Shown piece by piece: positions 8,758 through 15,539 of a stretch of DNA of 64,000 nt. Location of the stretch: assembly GCF_014836985.1 (NCBI RefSeq), contig NZ_JACSPU010000002.1, positions 186,001 through 250,000 of the forward strand. The letters are read 5' to 3'. Each line of letters starts with the position of its first letter. The stretch's first letter is position 1. The notes beneath the pieces are model-generated. The model searched no databases. It was not told where the DNA came from and was given only the letters and a program-made list of their open reading frames with translations. The DNA comes from Planococcus wigleyi. GTDB lineage: Bacteria > Bacillota > Bacilli > Bacillales_A > Planococcaceae. The position numbers and the translations under genes are program-made.

Positions 8758-8783
8758 CAGTGGGAAGTTTCATTCCCCCACTG
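8758..8783 (+). other. Hairpin in the 5' leader of the FusB-type gene
   Basis: CAGTGGGAA pairs with TTCCCCCACTG across a short loop, with one bulged C. No T run follows, so it is not an obvious terminator. It may stabilise the leader transcript or take part in regulation. Confidence 0.4.
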
Positions 8784-8843
8784 ACCGTTAAAGCGGGATG
8801 AAAATACAAGTAAAACCCCTATCTTCAAAGGAGGTGGTATCAG

Positions 8844-8942
8844 ATGACAATCGCGGTTCAATTGTCAGCGTCAGGAAACACTCATGCAAAGCCTGGTATT
8901 TGGAATGGCGATACTTTGCATGGGGAGACAAGCAAGTTTTAA
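8844..8942 (+). CDS. Putative 32-codon leader peptide upstream of the FusB-type gene
   Basis: A 32-residue ORF beginning MTIAVQLSASGN has a near-perfect Shine-Dalgarno sequence (AAAGGAGGTGG) at the right distance from its ATG. Its second half lies within a long hairpin (8888-8982). Its stop codon is in the hairpin loop, 84 bases before the start of the EF-G-binding protein gene. Short translated ORFs with alternative RNA folds are the known device for translational attenuation of ribosome-directed resistance genes, and such control has been proposed for plasmid fusB. I read it as a regulatory leader, not a functional protein. Confidence 0.55.
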   Translation: MTIAVQLSASGNTHAKPGIWNGDTLHGETSKF

Positions 8943-9016
8943 TCGCTCCCGCAAGACCCAGCCGTTCTTTATGCCAGGCTTTCTTCCTTATACATCCGGT
9001 AAATAAAACATAAGGA
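8888..9016 (+). promoter_or_regulatory. Leader hairpin and RBS-sequestering stem, putative translational attenuator
   Basis: AAAGCCTGGTAT (8888-8899) pairs with ATGCCAGGCTTT (8971-8982). GGAATGGC (8902-8909) pairs with GCCGTTCT (8961-8968). Together they give a stem of about 20 pairs with a symmetrical TT/TT interior loop. Directly 3', TCCTTA (8985-8990) can pair with TAAGGA (9011-9016), which is the Shine-Dalgarno sequence of the next gene. Ribosome stalling in the leader ORF would disrupt the long stem and could free the downstream RBS. Confidence 0.5.
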
Positions 9017-9026
9017 GTGGGCTCAT

Positions 9027-9713
9027 ATGATCCATACAAAAGAAACGAACGACAATAGTGGCAGCACGGCGGAAAATCCAAAAGCGTTTATCCGGAATGA
9101 CCAATACAATTTTATTAAAGACCAGACGAAAATACTGGTGGCTGGGCAAGCCAGCGTCAATGATGCAGAAGTGCTCAATGTCCTGCGGCACTTGGCGCAT
9201 GAGAAAGTCTATAAATTGTTCCCATCATTGACTGAGGAACAGAAGAAAATCCTCAATCCATTGGTGCAGGTGAAGGAGCTCGGCGAGGCGGAAGCATTTC
9301 TGGAAACACTTCAGCCCTACATCATTCCATTTAAATCAGTCGGCGTCCCGGGACTGAAGAAATTGTTCCCGAAAGCGAAAAAATTCAAAGGTCCAAAACT
9401 CGAAACGATCAATTTCAACAGAACTTCCTACCTGGCTTGGACGGAAAGTTCCAATCTGATGTATTTGGTCACTGAAGAAGATGACCGGTTGATCGGCATT
9501 CAAGGCAGTTTTACACGCAGCGGCAAACAGGGCATCTGCACTATCTGCAACCGCCACAGCGAAGTCGGCATGTTCATCGCCAAGACGAAAAGCTCGGGGC
9601 AGGATCAGTTTATCAAGCGCGGCAATTACATCTGCCAGGATGCTGCAGCCTGCAATGACCATATTAAAAGCTTGGACAAGCTGCATGAATTCATTGGCCG
9701 CTTAAAAAAATAA
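9027..9713 (+). CDS. FusB/FusC-type elongation factor G-binding protein
   Basis: This 228-residue protein resembles the FusB/FusC/Fbp family. An N-terminal helical domain binds EF-G. A C-terminal treble-clef-like zinc domain follows, here with Cys171, Cys174, Cys203 and Cys209 (CTICNRH, YICQDAAAC). Family members release EF-G from stalled post-translocation ribosomes and so protect against fusidic acid. Chromosomal homologues are common in Bacillales and Listeria. The basic stretch LKKLFPKAKKFKGPK in mid-protein is typical. It is preceded by a leader ORF and a structured RNA, which suggests drug-induced translation, and is followed by a terminator. Confidence 0.9.
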   Translation: MIHTKETNDNSGSTAENPKAFIRNDQYNFIKDQTKILVAGQASVNDAEVLNVLRHLAHEKVYKLFPSLTEEQKKILNPLVQVKELGEAEAFLETLQPYIIPFKSVGVPGLKKLFPKAKKFKGPKLETINFNRTSYLAWTESSNLMYLVTEEDDRLIGIQGSFTRSGKQGICTICNRHSEVGMFIAKTKSSGQDQFIKRGNYICQDAAACNDHIKSLDKLHEFIGRLKK

Positions 9714-9723
9714 GAAAGTAAAC

Positions 9724-9759
9724 AAAAAGTTTTCCGGCGCAACCGGGAAGCTTTTTTTA
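9724..9759 (+). terminator. Intrinsic terminator after the FusB-type gene
   Basis: The stem AAAAAGTTTTCCGG / CCGGGAAGCTTTTTTT has a five-base loop and a T tract. Confidence 0.85.
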
Positions 9760-9824
9760 TTGGATAATGAAAGAATACATCAAAACAGTTAGTATCCCTC
9801 TAATAAATAATTGAATTTTCTGTT

Positions 9825-9842
9825 ACTGTTTAACTAAACAGT
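9825..9842 (+). promoter_or_regulatory. Palindromic operator-like site before the FAH-family gene
   Basis: ACTGTTTAACTAAACAGT is a perfect inverted repeat (7-base arms, 4-base spacer). It sits about 20 bases before the start codon and near a TTGAAT -35-like box (9811). Its form is typical of TetR-family operators. No TetR gene is in the neighbourhood. Confidence 0.5.
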
Positions 9843-9863
9843 TTTAAAAGGGGGAATGGACAG

Positions 9864-10754
9864 ATGCGTTTAGCGACCATCAGACAGGAAAATCAAGAAA
9901 GCGCAGCGTTGGTGCTTGAATCCGGAGTGGTCCCGCTTAAGCGATTAAACGAAATCTTCAACCAGCGATGGGCAACCGATCTGTACGGATTGATCGAATC
10001 AAACCAATTGGACGCCTTGAATCATTGGTATCGGGATGAGTTTCAGCAGAAGATAAAAGAGGAAGCCTTTAAGGAACTGATCATCCCGTTCGATCAAGTC
10101 ACGTATGCGCCGCTGTATCGACACCCGCGAAAGATTTGGGGAATTGGTTTGAATTATGTGGAACATGCCGCTGATCTGCACGAAGTGTCCCCCAATACCG
10201 AACCGGCAAGCTTTATGAAACCTGATACGGCGATCATCGGTTCAGGCGACACCATTCAAGTGCCTATGCAGTCGGAACGAACCACTGCCGAATCCGAATT
10301 GGGCATCATCATCGGCAAAACATGCAAAGATGTATCGGAAGAAGACGCGCTGGATGTCGTGGCAGGCTACACGACAATCATCGACATGACGGCGGAAGAC
10401 ATCCTGCAGAAAAATCCACGTTATTTGACGCGTGCCAAAAGCTTCGATACATTTTTCAGCTTTGGTCCTCAGCTGGTTACGCAGGATGAAGTGGACGATG
10501 TCCTTGAACTGAAGGTGGCGACCATCATCAACGGCAGCGTGCATCGCGAAAATACGGTTTCGAATATGACATTCCAGCCGCAGTTTCTGATTTCATTCCA
10601 TTCCAAAGTCATGACCTTGTTGCCAGGGGATATCATTTCAACCGGAACGCCGGGTGCGGTGGTGATTCGACAAGGGGACATCGTGAGCTGCCGGATCGAC
10701 GGTTTTGAACAACTGGACAATCCGGTGGAGGACCTAAAGGAGGCTGGAAAGTAA
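9864..10754 (+). CDS. Fumarylacetoacetate hydrolase family protein
   Basis: This 296-residue protein has the FAH C-terminal fold. It shows IWGIGLNYVEHAADL, PASFMKPDTAIIGSGD, the metal ligands in AESELG (Glu143, Glu145) and Asp174 in TIIDMTAEDI, the KSFDTFFSFGP segment and GDIISTGTPGAV. Such enzymes hydrolyse or decarboxylate acylpyruvates and related 2-oxo compounds with a divalent metal. The N-terminal ~80 residues form the usual small domain. The specific substrate is not readable. It is a single gene with a palindromic operator-like site upstream and a shared terminator downstream. Confidence 0.88.
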   Translation: MRLATIRQENQESAALVLESGVVPLKRLNEIFNQRWATDLYGLIESNQLDALNHWYRDEFQQKIKEEAFKELIIPFDQVTYAPLYRHPRKIWGIGLNYVEHAADLHEVSPNTEPASFMKPDTAIIGSGDTIQVPMQSERTTAESELGIIIGKTCKDVSEEDALDVVAGYTTIIDMTAEDILQKNPRYLTRAKSFDTFFSFGPQLVTQDEVDDVLELKVATIINGSVHRENTVSNMTFQPQFLISFHSKVMTLLPGDIISTGTPGAVVIRQGDIVSCRIDGFEQLDNPVEDLKEAGK

Positions 10755-10762
10755 GACTGCTG

Positions 10763-10813
10763 AAAAAAAAGACCGCTGTTTTCCCCGTAGGATGGGAGCA
10801 CAGCGGTCTTTGG
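10763..10813. terminator. Bidirectional terminator
   Basis: AAAGACCGCTGT and ACAGCGGTCTTT form a perfect 12-base stem around a GC-containing loop, with an A tract on the left side. It serves the FAH gene and the convergent membrane-protein gene. Confidence 0.8.
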
Positions 10814-10832
10814 CATGAAAGGGAGCACACCT

Positions 10833-11195
10833 TTAAAATGCATATTGGAATAAAGCGTAATAGAGAGGGCCAAGGAGAACCAGCATCATTACACCCGAAA
10901 TGACGGTCATGGACGCACTTCCGGCTTCCGGTTCGGTTTCCGTAAAATAAGCCTTGATAAAGAAGAAAAACAATAAGTCCCACAACACCACAGCTGCAAG
11001 AACCACTTGCCAGACGAATGGCGTGAAAATCTGGTAATGGGTTACAAAACCGAACAGGCCGACCCAGGCGATAACGGAGAATGCCAAATCAATCAGGAAA
11101 ATAGGGCTCTTATAGCCGCCGTGAATGAAGAATCCGATTGTGGACGTAGCCAAAAATGCAGCGTATATGTACCAAAAAATTTGTATCATGAGCAT
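10833..11195 (-). CDS. Small integral membrane protein, unknown function
   Basis: This 120-residue protein has four strongly hydrophobic segments (near residues 4-22, 30-50, 62-82 and 97-117) and short charged loops. I do not recognise the family. It is a single gene transcribed away from adaA, with a terminator shared with the FAH gene. The intergenic region of about 230 bases toward adaA must hold both promoters, but I see no convincing box pair. Confidence 0.65.
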   Translation of the reverse strand: MLMIQIFWYIYAAFLATSTIGFFIHGGYKSPIFLIDLAFSVIAWVGLFGFVTHYQIFTPFVWQVVLAAVVLWDLLFFFFIKAYFTETEPEAGSASMTVISGVMMLVLLGPLYYALFQYAF

Positions 11196-11429
11196 AATCC
11201 CTCTTTCATAGACATCTTATCCATTATAAGAGATGGGGGCAGGAAATAAAATTCTTCCGTCTGTAATTTTTTTCGGACCATAAAGATAAGATTGAGGAGG
11301 CACAGGGCAACTGAGCATTATAGAATGAAGAAAAGGAAAAGCCGAAAGCTGAAGAAAGTCGCGTACCGGCATATAATAGAGGAAAGGACAAGACATCGTA
11401 TAGGCAGTTCAAGTGGAGGAGGGATAGAG

Positions 11430-11999
11430 ATGGAAAGAGCTTATTTTACTTTTGATGAAATGTGGGGAAAAATCATTGCCTGCGACCGGAGATATGACGG
11501 TCTTTTTTATACAGCTGTTAAAACGACCAAAATCTATTGCCGGCCTTCCTGCCGCTCGCGGAAACCTAAAAAGATCAACGTCGAGTTTTATTCGACTATG
11601 GCCGAAGCCGAAACGAAAGGATTCCGTGCCTGCAAAAGATGCCGGCCTGAAACCGACTATACGCCGGATGAAGAACTCGTCCACAACGTAATGGCTTACC
11701 TGACCGCCCGTTATAAAGAAAGCATCAGCCTGCAGGACATCGCAGTTCATGTCGGCCTAAGTCCATCTTATCTGGAACGTGTGTTCAAGCAGGAAACAGC
11801 GGAAACGCCGCATGCCTGCCTGGAGAGAATCCGGATCGACAAGGCAGCGCATCTGCTGACACACACCCGTTTATCCAACCTTGACGTCTGTTTTGAAGCG
11901 GGATTCCAAAGCCCGTCCAATTTCTATAAAATCTTCCGCAAACGCAAAGCCCATTCACCGAGCGAGTTCCGCAAGTTGAGCGAGGCTGTTCCTTCATGA
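11430..11999 (+). CDS. adaA: Methyl-sensing transcriptional activator AdaA
   Basis: This 189-residue protein joins an Ada metal-binding N-terminal domain to an AraC-type DNA-binding domain. The zinc cysteines are Cys37, Cys41, Cys68 and Cys71 (IYCRPSC, ACKRC). In the family the first accepts methyl groups from DNA phosphotriesters and turns the protein into an activator. The AraC helices begin around residue 90 (SLQDIAVHVGLSPSYLERVFK). An open frame extends upstream to 11292, but GGAGGAGGG at 11416-11424 marks the ATG at 11430. It overlaps alkA by four bases (ATGA) and heads the alkylation-damage operon. Confidence 0.92.
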   Translation: MERAYFTFDEMWGKIIACDRRYDGLFYTAVKTTKIYCRPSCRSRKPKKINVEFYSTMAEAETKGFRACKRCRPETDYTPDEELVHNVMAYLTARYKESISLQDIAVHVGLSPSYLERVFKQETAETPHACLERIRIDKAAHLLTHTRLSNLDVCFEAGFQSPSNFYKIFRKRKAHSPSEFRKLSEAVPS

Positions 12000-12892
12000 A
12001 GAGAGTGCACGAAGAACAGTATTCAGAGATTGCAACGCCCGCGGATTTTAATTTTGAGGAATGCCTGGTTCATCTCGGCAGGTCGTCGCAGGAGAATTTG
12101 TACCGGCTTGATGACAGCGGGATCACGAAACTGTTGAAAATCGGCGGACAGCTTGTGTTGTTTCGCATCGTGCCGGCAGCCGGTGCCTTGCGAATCGAAT
12201 TTCCTCTTGGCGTGCCGGCTTATCAGGAAAGAGACGAGGTTGCTGCCTATATCGAGGATTGGTTCGATCTGCAGACGGACCTGCAGGGATTTTATGCCAT
12301 TGCGGAAACAGATCCAGTGTTGAAGAGTGTGGTCCGGCAGCATTATGGTTTGCGGGTCATCGGCGTACCGGACTTGTTTGAAGCGCTGGTCTGGGCAGTA
12401 ATGGGCCAGCAGATCAATCTGACATTTGCTTACACATTGAAGAAACGGTTCGTTGAAAATTTCGGGGAATCCCTGTTTTATGAAAATGAGCGTTATTGGA
12501 CATTTCCAAGTGCCGAGAAAATCGCCTCGCTGAACGTCGCTGATTTGCGTGCCTTGCAGTTGACCGTCAGAAAATCCGAGTATATTTTGGGGATTGCGCA
12601 AGCGATGGCGAGGGGCGAATTGCAGAAGCAGCGCTTGCTTCAGGAACCGGACATGGAACGCGTGTTACTGGAAATCCGGGGCATCGGCGCCTGGTCAGCC
12701 AATTACGTCATGATGAAATGCCTGCACAGCCAGTCGGCCTTTCCGCTCGCGGATGTTGGTTTGCACAATGCATTGAAAGCCCAATTGCAGCTCGACCGAA
12801 AACCGACACCGGTAGAAATCATGGAGCTCGCGAAAAATTGGGAAGGGTGGCAGGCATACGCCACATTCTATCTATGGAGGTCTTTATTATGA
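11996..12892 (+). CDS. alkA: DNA-3-methyladenine glycosylase II (AlkA)
   Basis: This 298-residue AlkA-type glycosylase excises alkylated purines. The helix-hairpin-helix segment LLEIRGIGAWSANYVMM is at 224-240, with the substrate-stacking Trp233. The catalytic Asp253 is in PLADVGLHN. The N-terminal ~100 residues correspond to the AlkA_N beta domain. It starts within the adaA stop and ends within the ogt start (ATGA overlap on both sides), so the three proteins are translationally coupled as an adaptive-response operon. Confidence 0.93.
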   Translation: MKRVHEEQYSEIATPADFNFEECLVHLGRSSQENLYRLDDSGITKLLKIGGQLVLFRIVPAAGALRIEFPLGVPAYQERDEVAAYIEDWFDLQTDLQGFYAIAETDPVLKSVVRQHYGLRVIGVPDLFEALVWAVMGQQINLTFAYTLKKRFVENFGESLFYENERYWTFPSAEKIASLNVADLRALQLTVRKSEYILGIAQAMARGELQKQRLLQEPDMERVLLEIRGIGAWSANYVMMKCLHSQSAFPLADVGLHNALKAQLQLDRKPTPVEIMELAKNWEGWQAYATFYLWRSLL

Positions 12893-13392
12893 ATCAAATA
12901 CATCGTGCAGAATTCCAATCGCCGATCGGCATCGTGGAAATCACCGGAACAGATAGAGCAATCCTCTCCATTCTGTTCAGCGAAAAAACCGACGTGGAAC
13001 ATCCAATCGGTCCGGACAGCCCGGCGGTCATCGTAAATTGCCAGCGGCAGCTGGAAGAATACTTTAAAGGAGAGCGTACAGAGTTCAGCATTCCCTTCAC
13101 TTCTGCAGGCACTGAATTCCAGCAGAAGGTCTGGTCGGCTTTGACCAGCGTGCCGTACGCGGAAACCGTCTCCTACGGGGCAATCGCTAAAGCGATCGGC
13201 AGCGATAAAGCCGTGAGGGCAGTAGGGAACGCCAACAGCAAGAACAAACTGACCATCGTCGTGCCTTGCCACCGCATCATCGGGTCGAACGGCAAACTGA
13301 CCGGCTACGCCGGTACGCTGACCCGCAAAGAATGGCTGCTCCGGCACGAAAAAGAAGTGGAGAAAAAGCGTCAATCTGCTGGTTTGGTATAA
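12889..13392 (+). CDS. ogt: Methylated-DNA--protein-cysteine methyltransferase
   Basis: This 167-residue O6-alkylguanine-DNA alkyltransferase carries the suicide motif PCHRI at 126-130 with acceptor Cys127, preceded by the helix-turn-helix VSYGAIAKAIGSDKAVRAVGNANSKN. TATGGAGGTC is the RBS. A longer open frame in the same phase starts inside alkA at 12718 and is not used. The ATG overlaps the alkA stop by four bases. The gene corresponds to adaB/ogt in other Bacillales, so adaA, alkA and ogt form one unit here. Confidence 0.93.
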   Translation: MNQIHRAEFQSPIGIVEITGTDRAILSILFSEKTDVEHPIGPDSPAVIVNCQRQLEEYFKGERTEFSIPFTSAGTEFQQKVWSALTSVPYAETVSYGAIAKAIGSDKAVRAVGNANSKNKLTIVVPCHRIIGSNGKLTGYAGTLTRKEWLLRHEKEVEKKRQSAGLV

Positions 13393-13415
13393 CGAAATAC
13401 ATGAAGAAAAAACGA

Positions 13416-13454
13416 TAAGACCGCCAATTCGCAGCTGAATTGGCGGTCTTAAAA
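13416..13454. terminator. Bidirectional terminator after the ada operon
   Basis: A 14-base perfect stem (AAGACCGCCAATTC / GAATTGGCGGTCTT) has a six-base loop and A/T-rich flanks. It lies between ogt and the convergent lipoprotein gene. Confidence 0.85.
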
Positions 13455-13473
13455 TGTTGTCGAATTGAAGCCT

Positions 13474-14064
13474 TTATTCCTGTATGGCTTGATTCAACCC
13501 ATCCTGGTCATCGAATTGGATTTTTCCGATCTTTCCTTTTTCCGGAACAATGGAGTTGCCTTCGAAACTGTAGACACCGGTTTCGCCGGACTCATTTTCA
13601 TAGTTGACATCGAAAGTGAAATTATAAAGCGTAGGTTCGTTTTCGCTTTGTGTAATTTCAAGGTCATCGGTGTTGAGTGTGTAGTCCTTTTCAGAAAAAC
13701 TATACGCAAAAGCACCCGTTCTGCTGAAGGTTTCGTATGCATTCGCAGTGAAATAAGGAGCATACGTTTCTTCCATGTAATTCAGCAGTTCCTTGTATTC
13801 AGGCGTTTCCTGGAAAGCGTTATATTCTTCCTCATCCATGTCATCTGTCTGGAAAGCCATTGCGGCTTCCCACAATTCTCTGTACTTTTTGTCAGGGCCA
13901 TTAAACTCTTTCTCGATGACCGCCTGAATCGCTTCTTTATTTTCATCAGCAACATTGTTCTGCTGGGCTTTCCCGCTTTGCGAACAACCGGCGACAGCCA
14001 GAGAAACGCAGGCCAGAAGCAGTATAAGCATTGATTTTCTAAAAGATAACTTCAAACCATTCAT
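13474..14064 (-). CDS. Predicted lipoprotein, unknown function
   Basis: The 196-residue product has a lipoprotein signal peptide (basic start, hydrophobic core, lipobox VAGC around residue 26) and then an acidic soluble domain. A frame extends 14 codons upstream, but AAAGGGGGA sits correctly before the ATG at 14064. No known domain is recognised. It follows a small membrane-protein gene by 26 bases on the same strand, so the two are probably co-transcribed. Confidence 0.7.
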   Translation of the reverse strand: MNGLKLSFRKSMLILLLACVSLAVAGCSQSGKAQQNNVADENKEAIQAVIEKEFNGPDKKYRELWEAAMAFQTDDMDEEEYNAFQETPEYKELLNYMEETYAPYFTANAYETFSRTGAFAYSFSEKDYTLNTDDLEITQSENEPTLYNFTFDVNYENESGETGVYSFEGNSIVPEKGKIGKIQFDDQDGLNQAIQE

Positions 14065-14090
14065 CACAATTCCCCCTTTTAAAGAATAGG

Positions 14091-14354
14091 TTAAAAATAA
14101 AACCAACCCGCTAAAGCTAAGAAGATGGCACTTAAGATCAGCTTACTGATCAAAAAGGCTTTCTTTTTCTTAACAATCAGCTTCTTTTCCATATTTCCAA
14201 GAAAAATAATCATCAACCAAAGGCCTGCGAAAGTCAAAATATACCCTGGGCTGTCCTGGATTTTTAGGAATCGAAGTGCGCCCAAACCGATAAGAAAGAA
14301 ACCTGCATATCCGATAAGAAAGGAGAGCATAGGGTCCTTTTGTCTCTTTTCCAT
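14091..14354 (-). CDS. Small membrane protein, unknown function
   Basis: This 87-residue protein has three hydrophobic segments and a basic loop (KKLIVKKKKAF). An AAGGAGGAC-like RBS precedes the ATG. It is the first gene of a probable two-gene unit with the downstream lipoprotein. Family not recognised. Confidence 0.65.
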   Translation of the reverse strand: MEKRQKDPMLSFLIGYAGFFLIGLGALRFLKIQDSPGYILTFAGLWLMIIFLGNMEKKLIVKKKKAFLISKLILSAIFLALAGWFYF

Positions 14355-14427
14355 CAGCGTCCTCCTTTTTTAGTATCCATACCTTTAATACGAATGGAGT
14401 CCCAAGAAGTTCCATTTAATATCAAAT

Positions 14428-14494
14428 CAAAAAAAGAACACACTCAGTCCGCGTTTCAGGTTAATGAAAACCATGCGGACAGGGGTGCTCTTTC
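14428..14494 (-). terminator. Terminator of the sortase operon
   Basis: A long imperfect hairpin (core GTCCGC/GCGGAC, extended by AAGAaCAC/GTGcTCTT) is followed, in minus-strand reading, by seven T residues. Confidence 0.65.
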
Positions 14495-14508
14495 AATTAT
14501 TTGGTTGT

Positions 14509-15480
14509 TTACTTTACCTGGGCTTGCGCTTTTTCGGACTCGTTCAAATCGACATCAACCGAAGTGACGAAATAGCGTTTGGCCTCATCCGTTTTGAGTT
14601 CGACTTTCTTTCTGTCGAACAAGGAAACAGTTTCGATTTTCTTCATTTCGCCTGTCTGGATATCTTCTTCATAGATGCGGTATCCAATAATGGCGTCATC
14701 ACGCACCGCATGCCAGGAAACATTAAATGCCGTAGCTACTACGTTTTCTGGAGGTGCTGGCTGAGTTGTTTCAAGGCTTGAATCGGAAACCAGCTCGGCA
14801 GTCACCACCAGGCGCTCTTCATGGGAGCCGATGTCGCGGTTAAAATCACCCGTACACGTAATGAGATTGATCATCCGTTTGTCCGAGTTGCCGAAAATCT
14901 CTTCAATCGGTGCTTCGTCCGTTTCATAGCTGGTCAGGTTTTTTACCTCAAATACCATCTCGCGTCCATCCGCATCCGTCAGAATTACGGTTTCTCCAAC
15001 TTTTACATCTTTCAATTCATAAAAGACAGCCGGCCCCGTCAAACTGTCGACATGGCCAGCCAGCACGGCATGGCCTTTGGCGCCGGCTTTAAAGCCAGGT
15101 TCAAACCAGCCGACCTGATCGACATCTTCCGGCACACCCATTTCGCCATTGTCCAGAATGCCAGTCGCTTCGATCTTTGCCTTTACTCCGATGGAAGGAA
15201 CTTCAATCTGGGCAGGTTCCATGCCTTTGATGCTTTCCTGGCGTTCCCGCTGCAGCATCTCCAATTTTTCCCGCTGTTCCGGAAAGATCGGAAACTCCGC
15301 AATCTTATCTGTGTCACTGCCGGAAGCTGTATCCTCAGCTTCTGCTTTCTCACTTTGTTCTTCGGGTTCAACAGCTCCGGCTTGTTCTTCAACAGTCGGA
15401 CTGGCGGCTAAAGGCTTTAAAATAATAAACAGCACCAGGCATAGAACGATGGCTGTTCCCATGGTGATAAGCTGCTTCAT
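14509..15480 (-). CDS. Class F-like sortase with C-terminal fibronectin-like domain
   Basis: This 323-residue protein has an N-terminal signal anchor (residues 5-24) and an acidic linker (30-60). The sortase domain from about residue 90 has His143 (AGHVD), catalytic Cys209 (LITCTG) and Arg223 (EERLVV). It attaches proteins with an LPXTG-like signal to cell-wall or surface amines. After the sortase domain, residues ~238-323 look like a fibronectin type III-type beta domain (VSWHAVRDDAIIGYRIYE), which is unusual for the class. The gene directly upstream encodes a protein with a sorting signal, 59 bases away, so this is a dedicated enzyme-substrate pair. Confidence 0.85.
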   Translation of the reverse strand: MKQLITMGTAIVLCLVLFIILKPLAASPTVEEQAGAVEPEEQSEKAEAEDTASGSDTDKIAEFPIFPEQREKLEMLQRERQESIKGMEPAQIEVPSIGVKAKIEATGILDNGEMGVPEDVDQVGWFEPGFKAGAKGHAVLAGHVDSLTGPAVFYELKDVKVGETVILTDADGREMVFEVKNLTSYETDEAPIEEIFGNSDKRMINLITCTGDFNRDIGSHEERLVVTAELVSDSSLETTQPAPPENVVATAFNVSWHAVRDDAIIGYRIYEEDIQTGEMKKIETVSLFDRKKVELKTDEAKRYFVTSVDVDLNESEKAQAQVK

Positions 15481-15539
15481 CTGCGATCTCTCCTTCCCAA
15501 TCAGGAACAGAGAGAGCCAACTTGGCCCTCCTTGAACAA

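Noticed and set aside
8798-9013. 71-codon frame overlapping the FusB leader
   Set aside because: Lacks an RBS, and its composition is not protein-like; the shorter 32-codon frame with a perfect RBS explains the region better.
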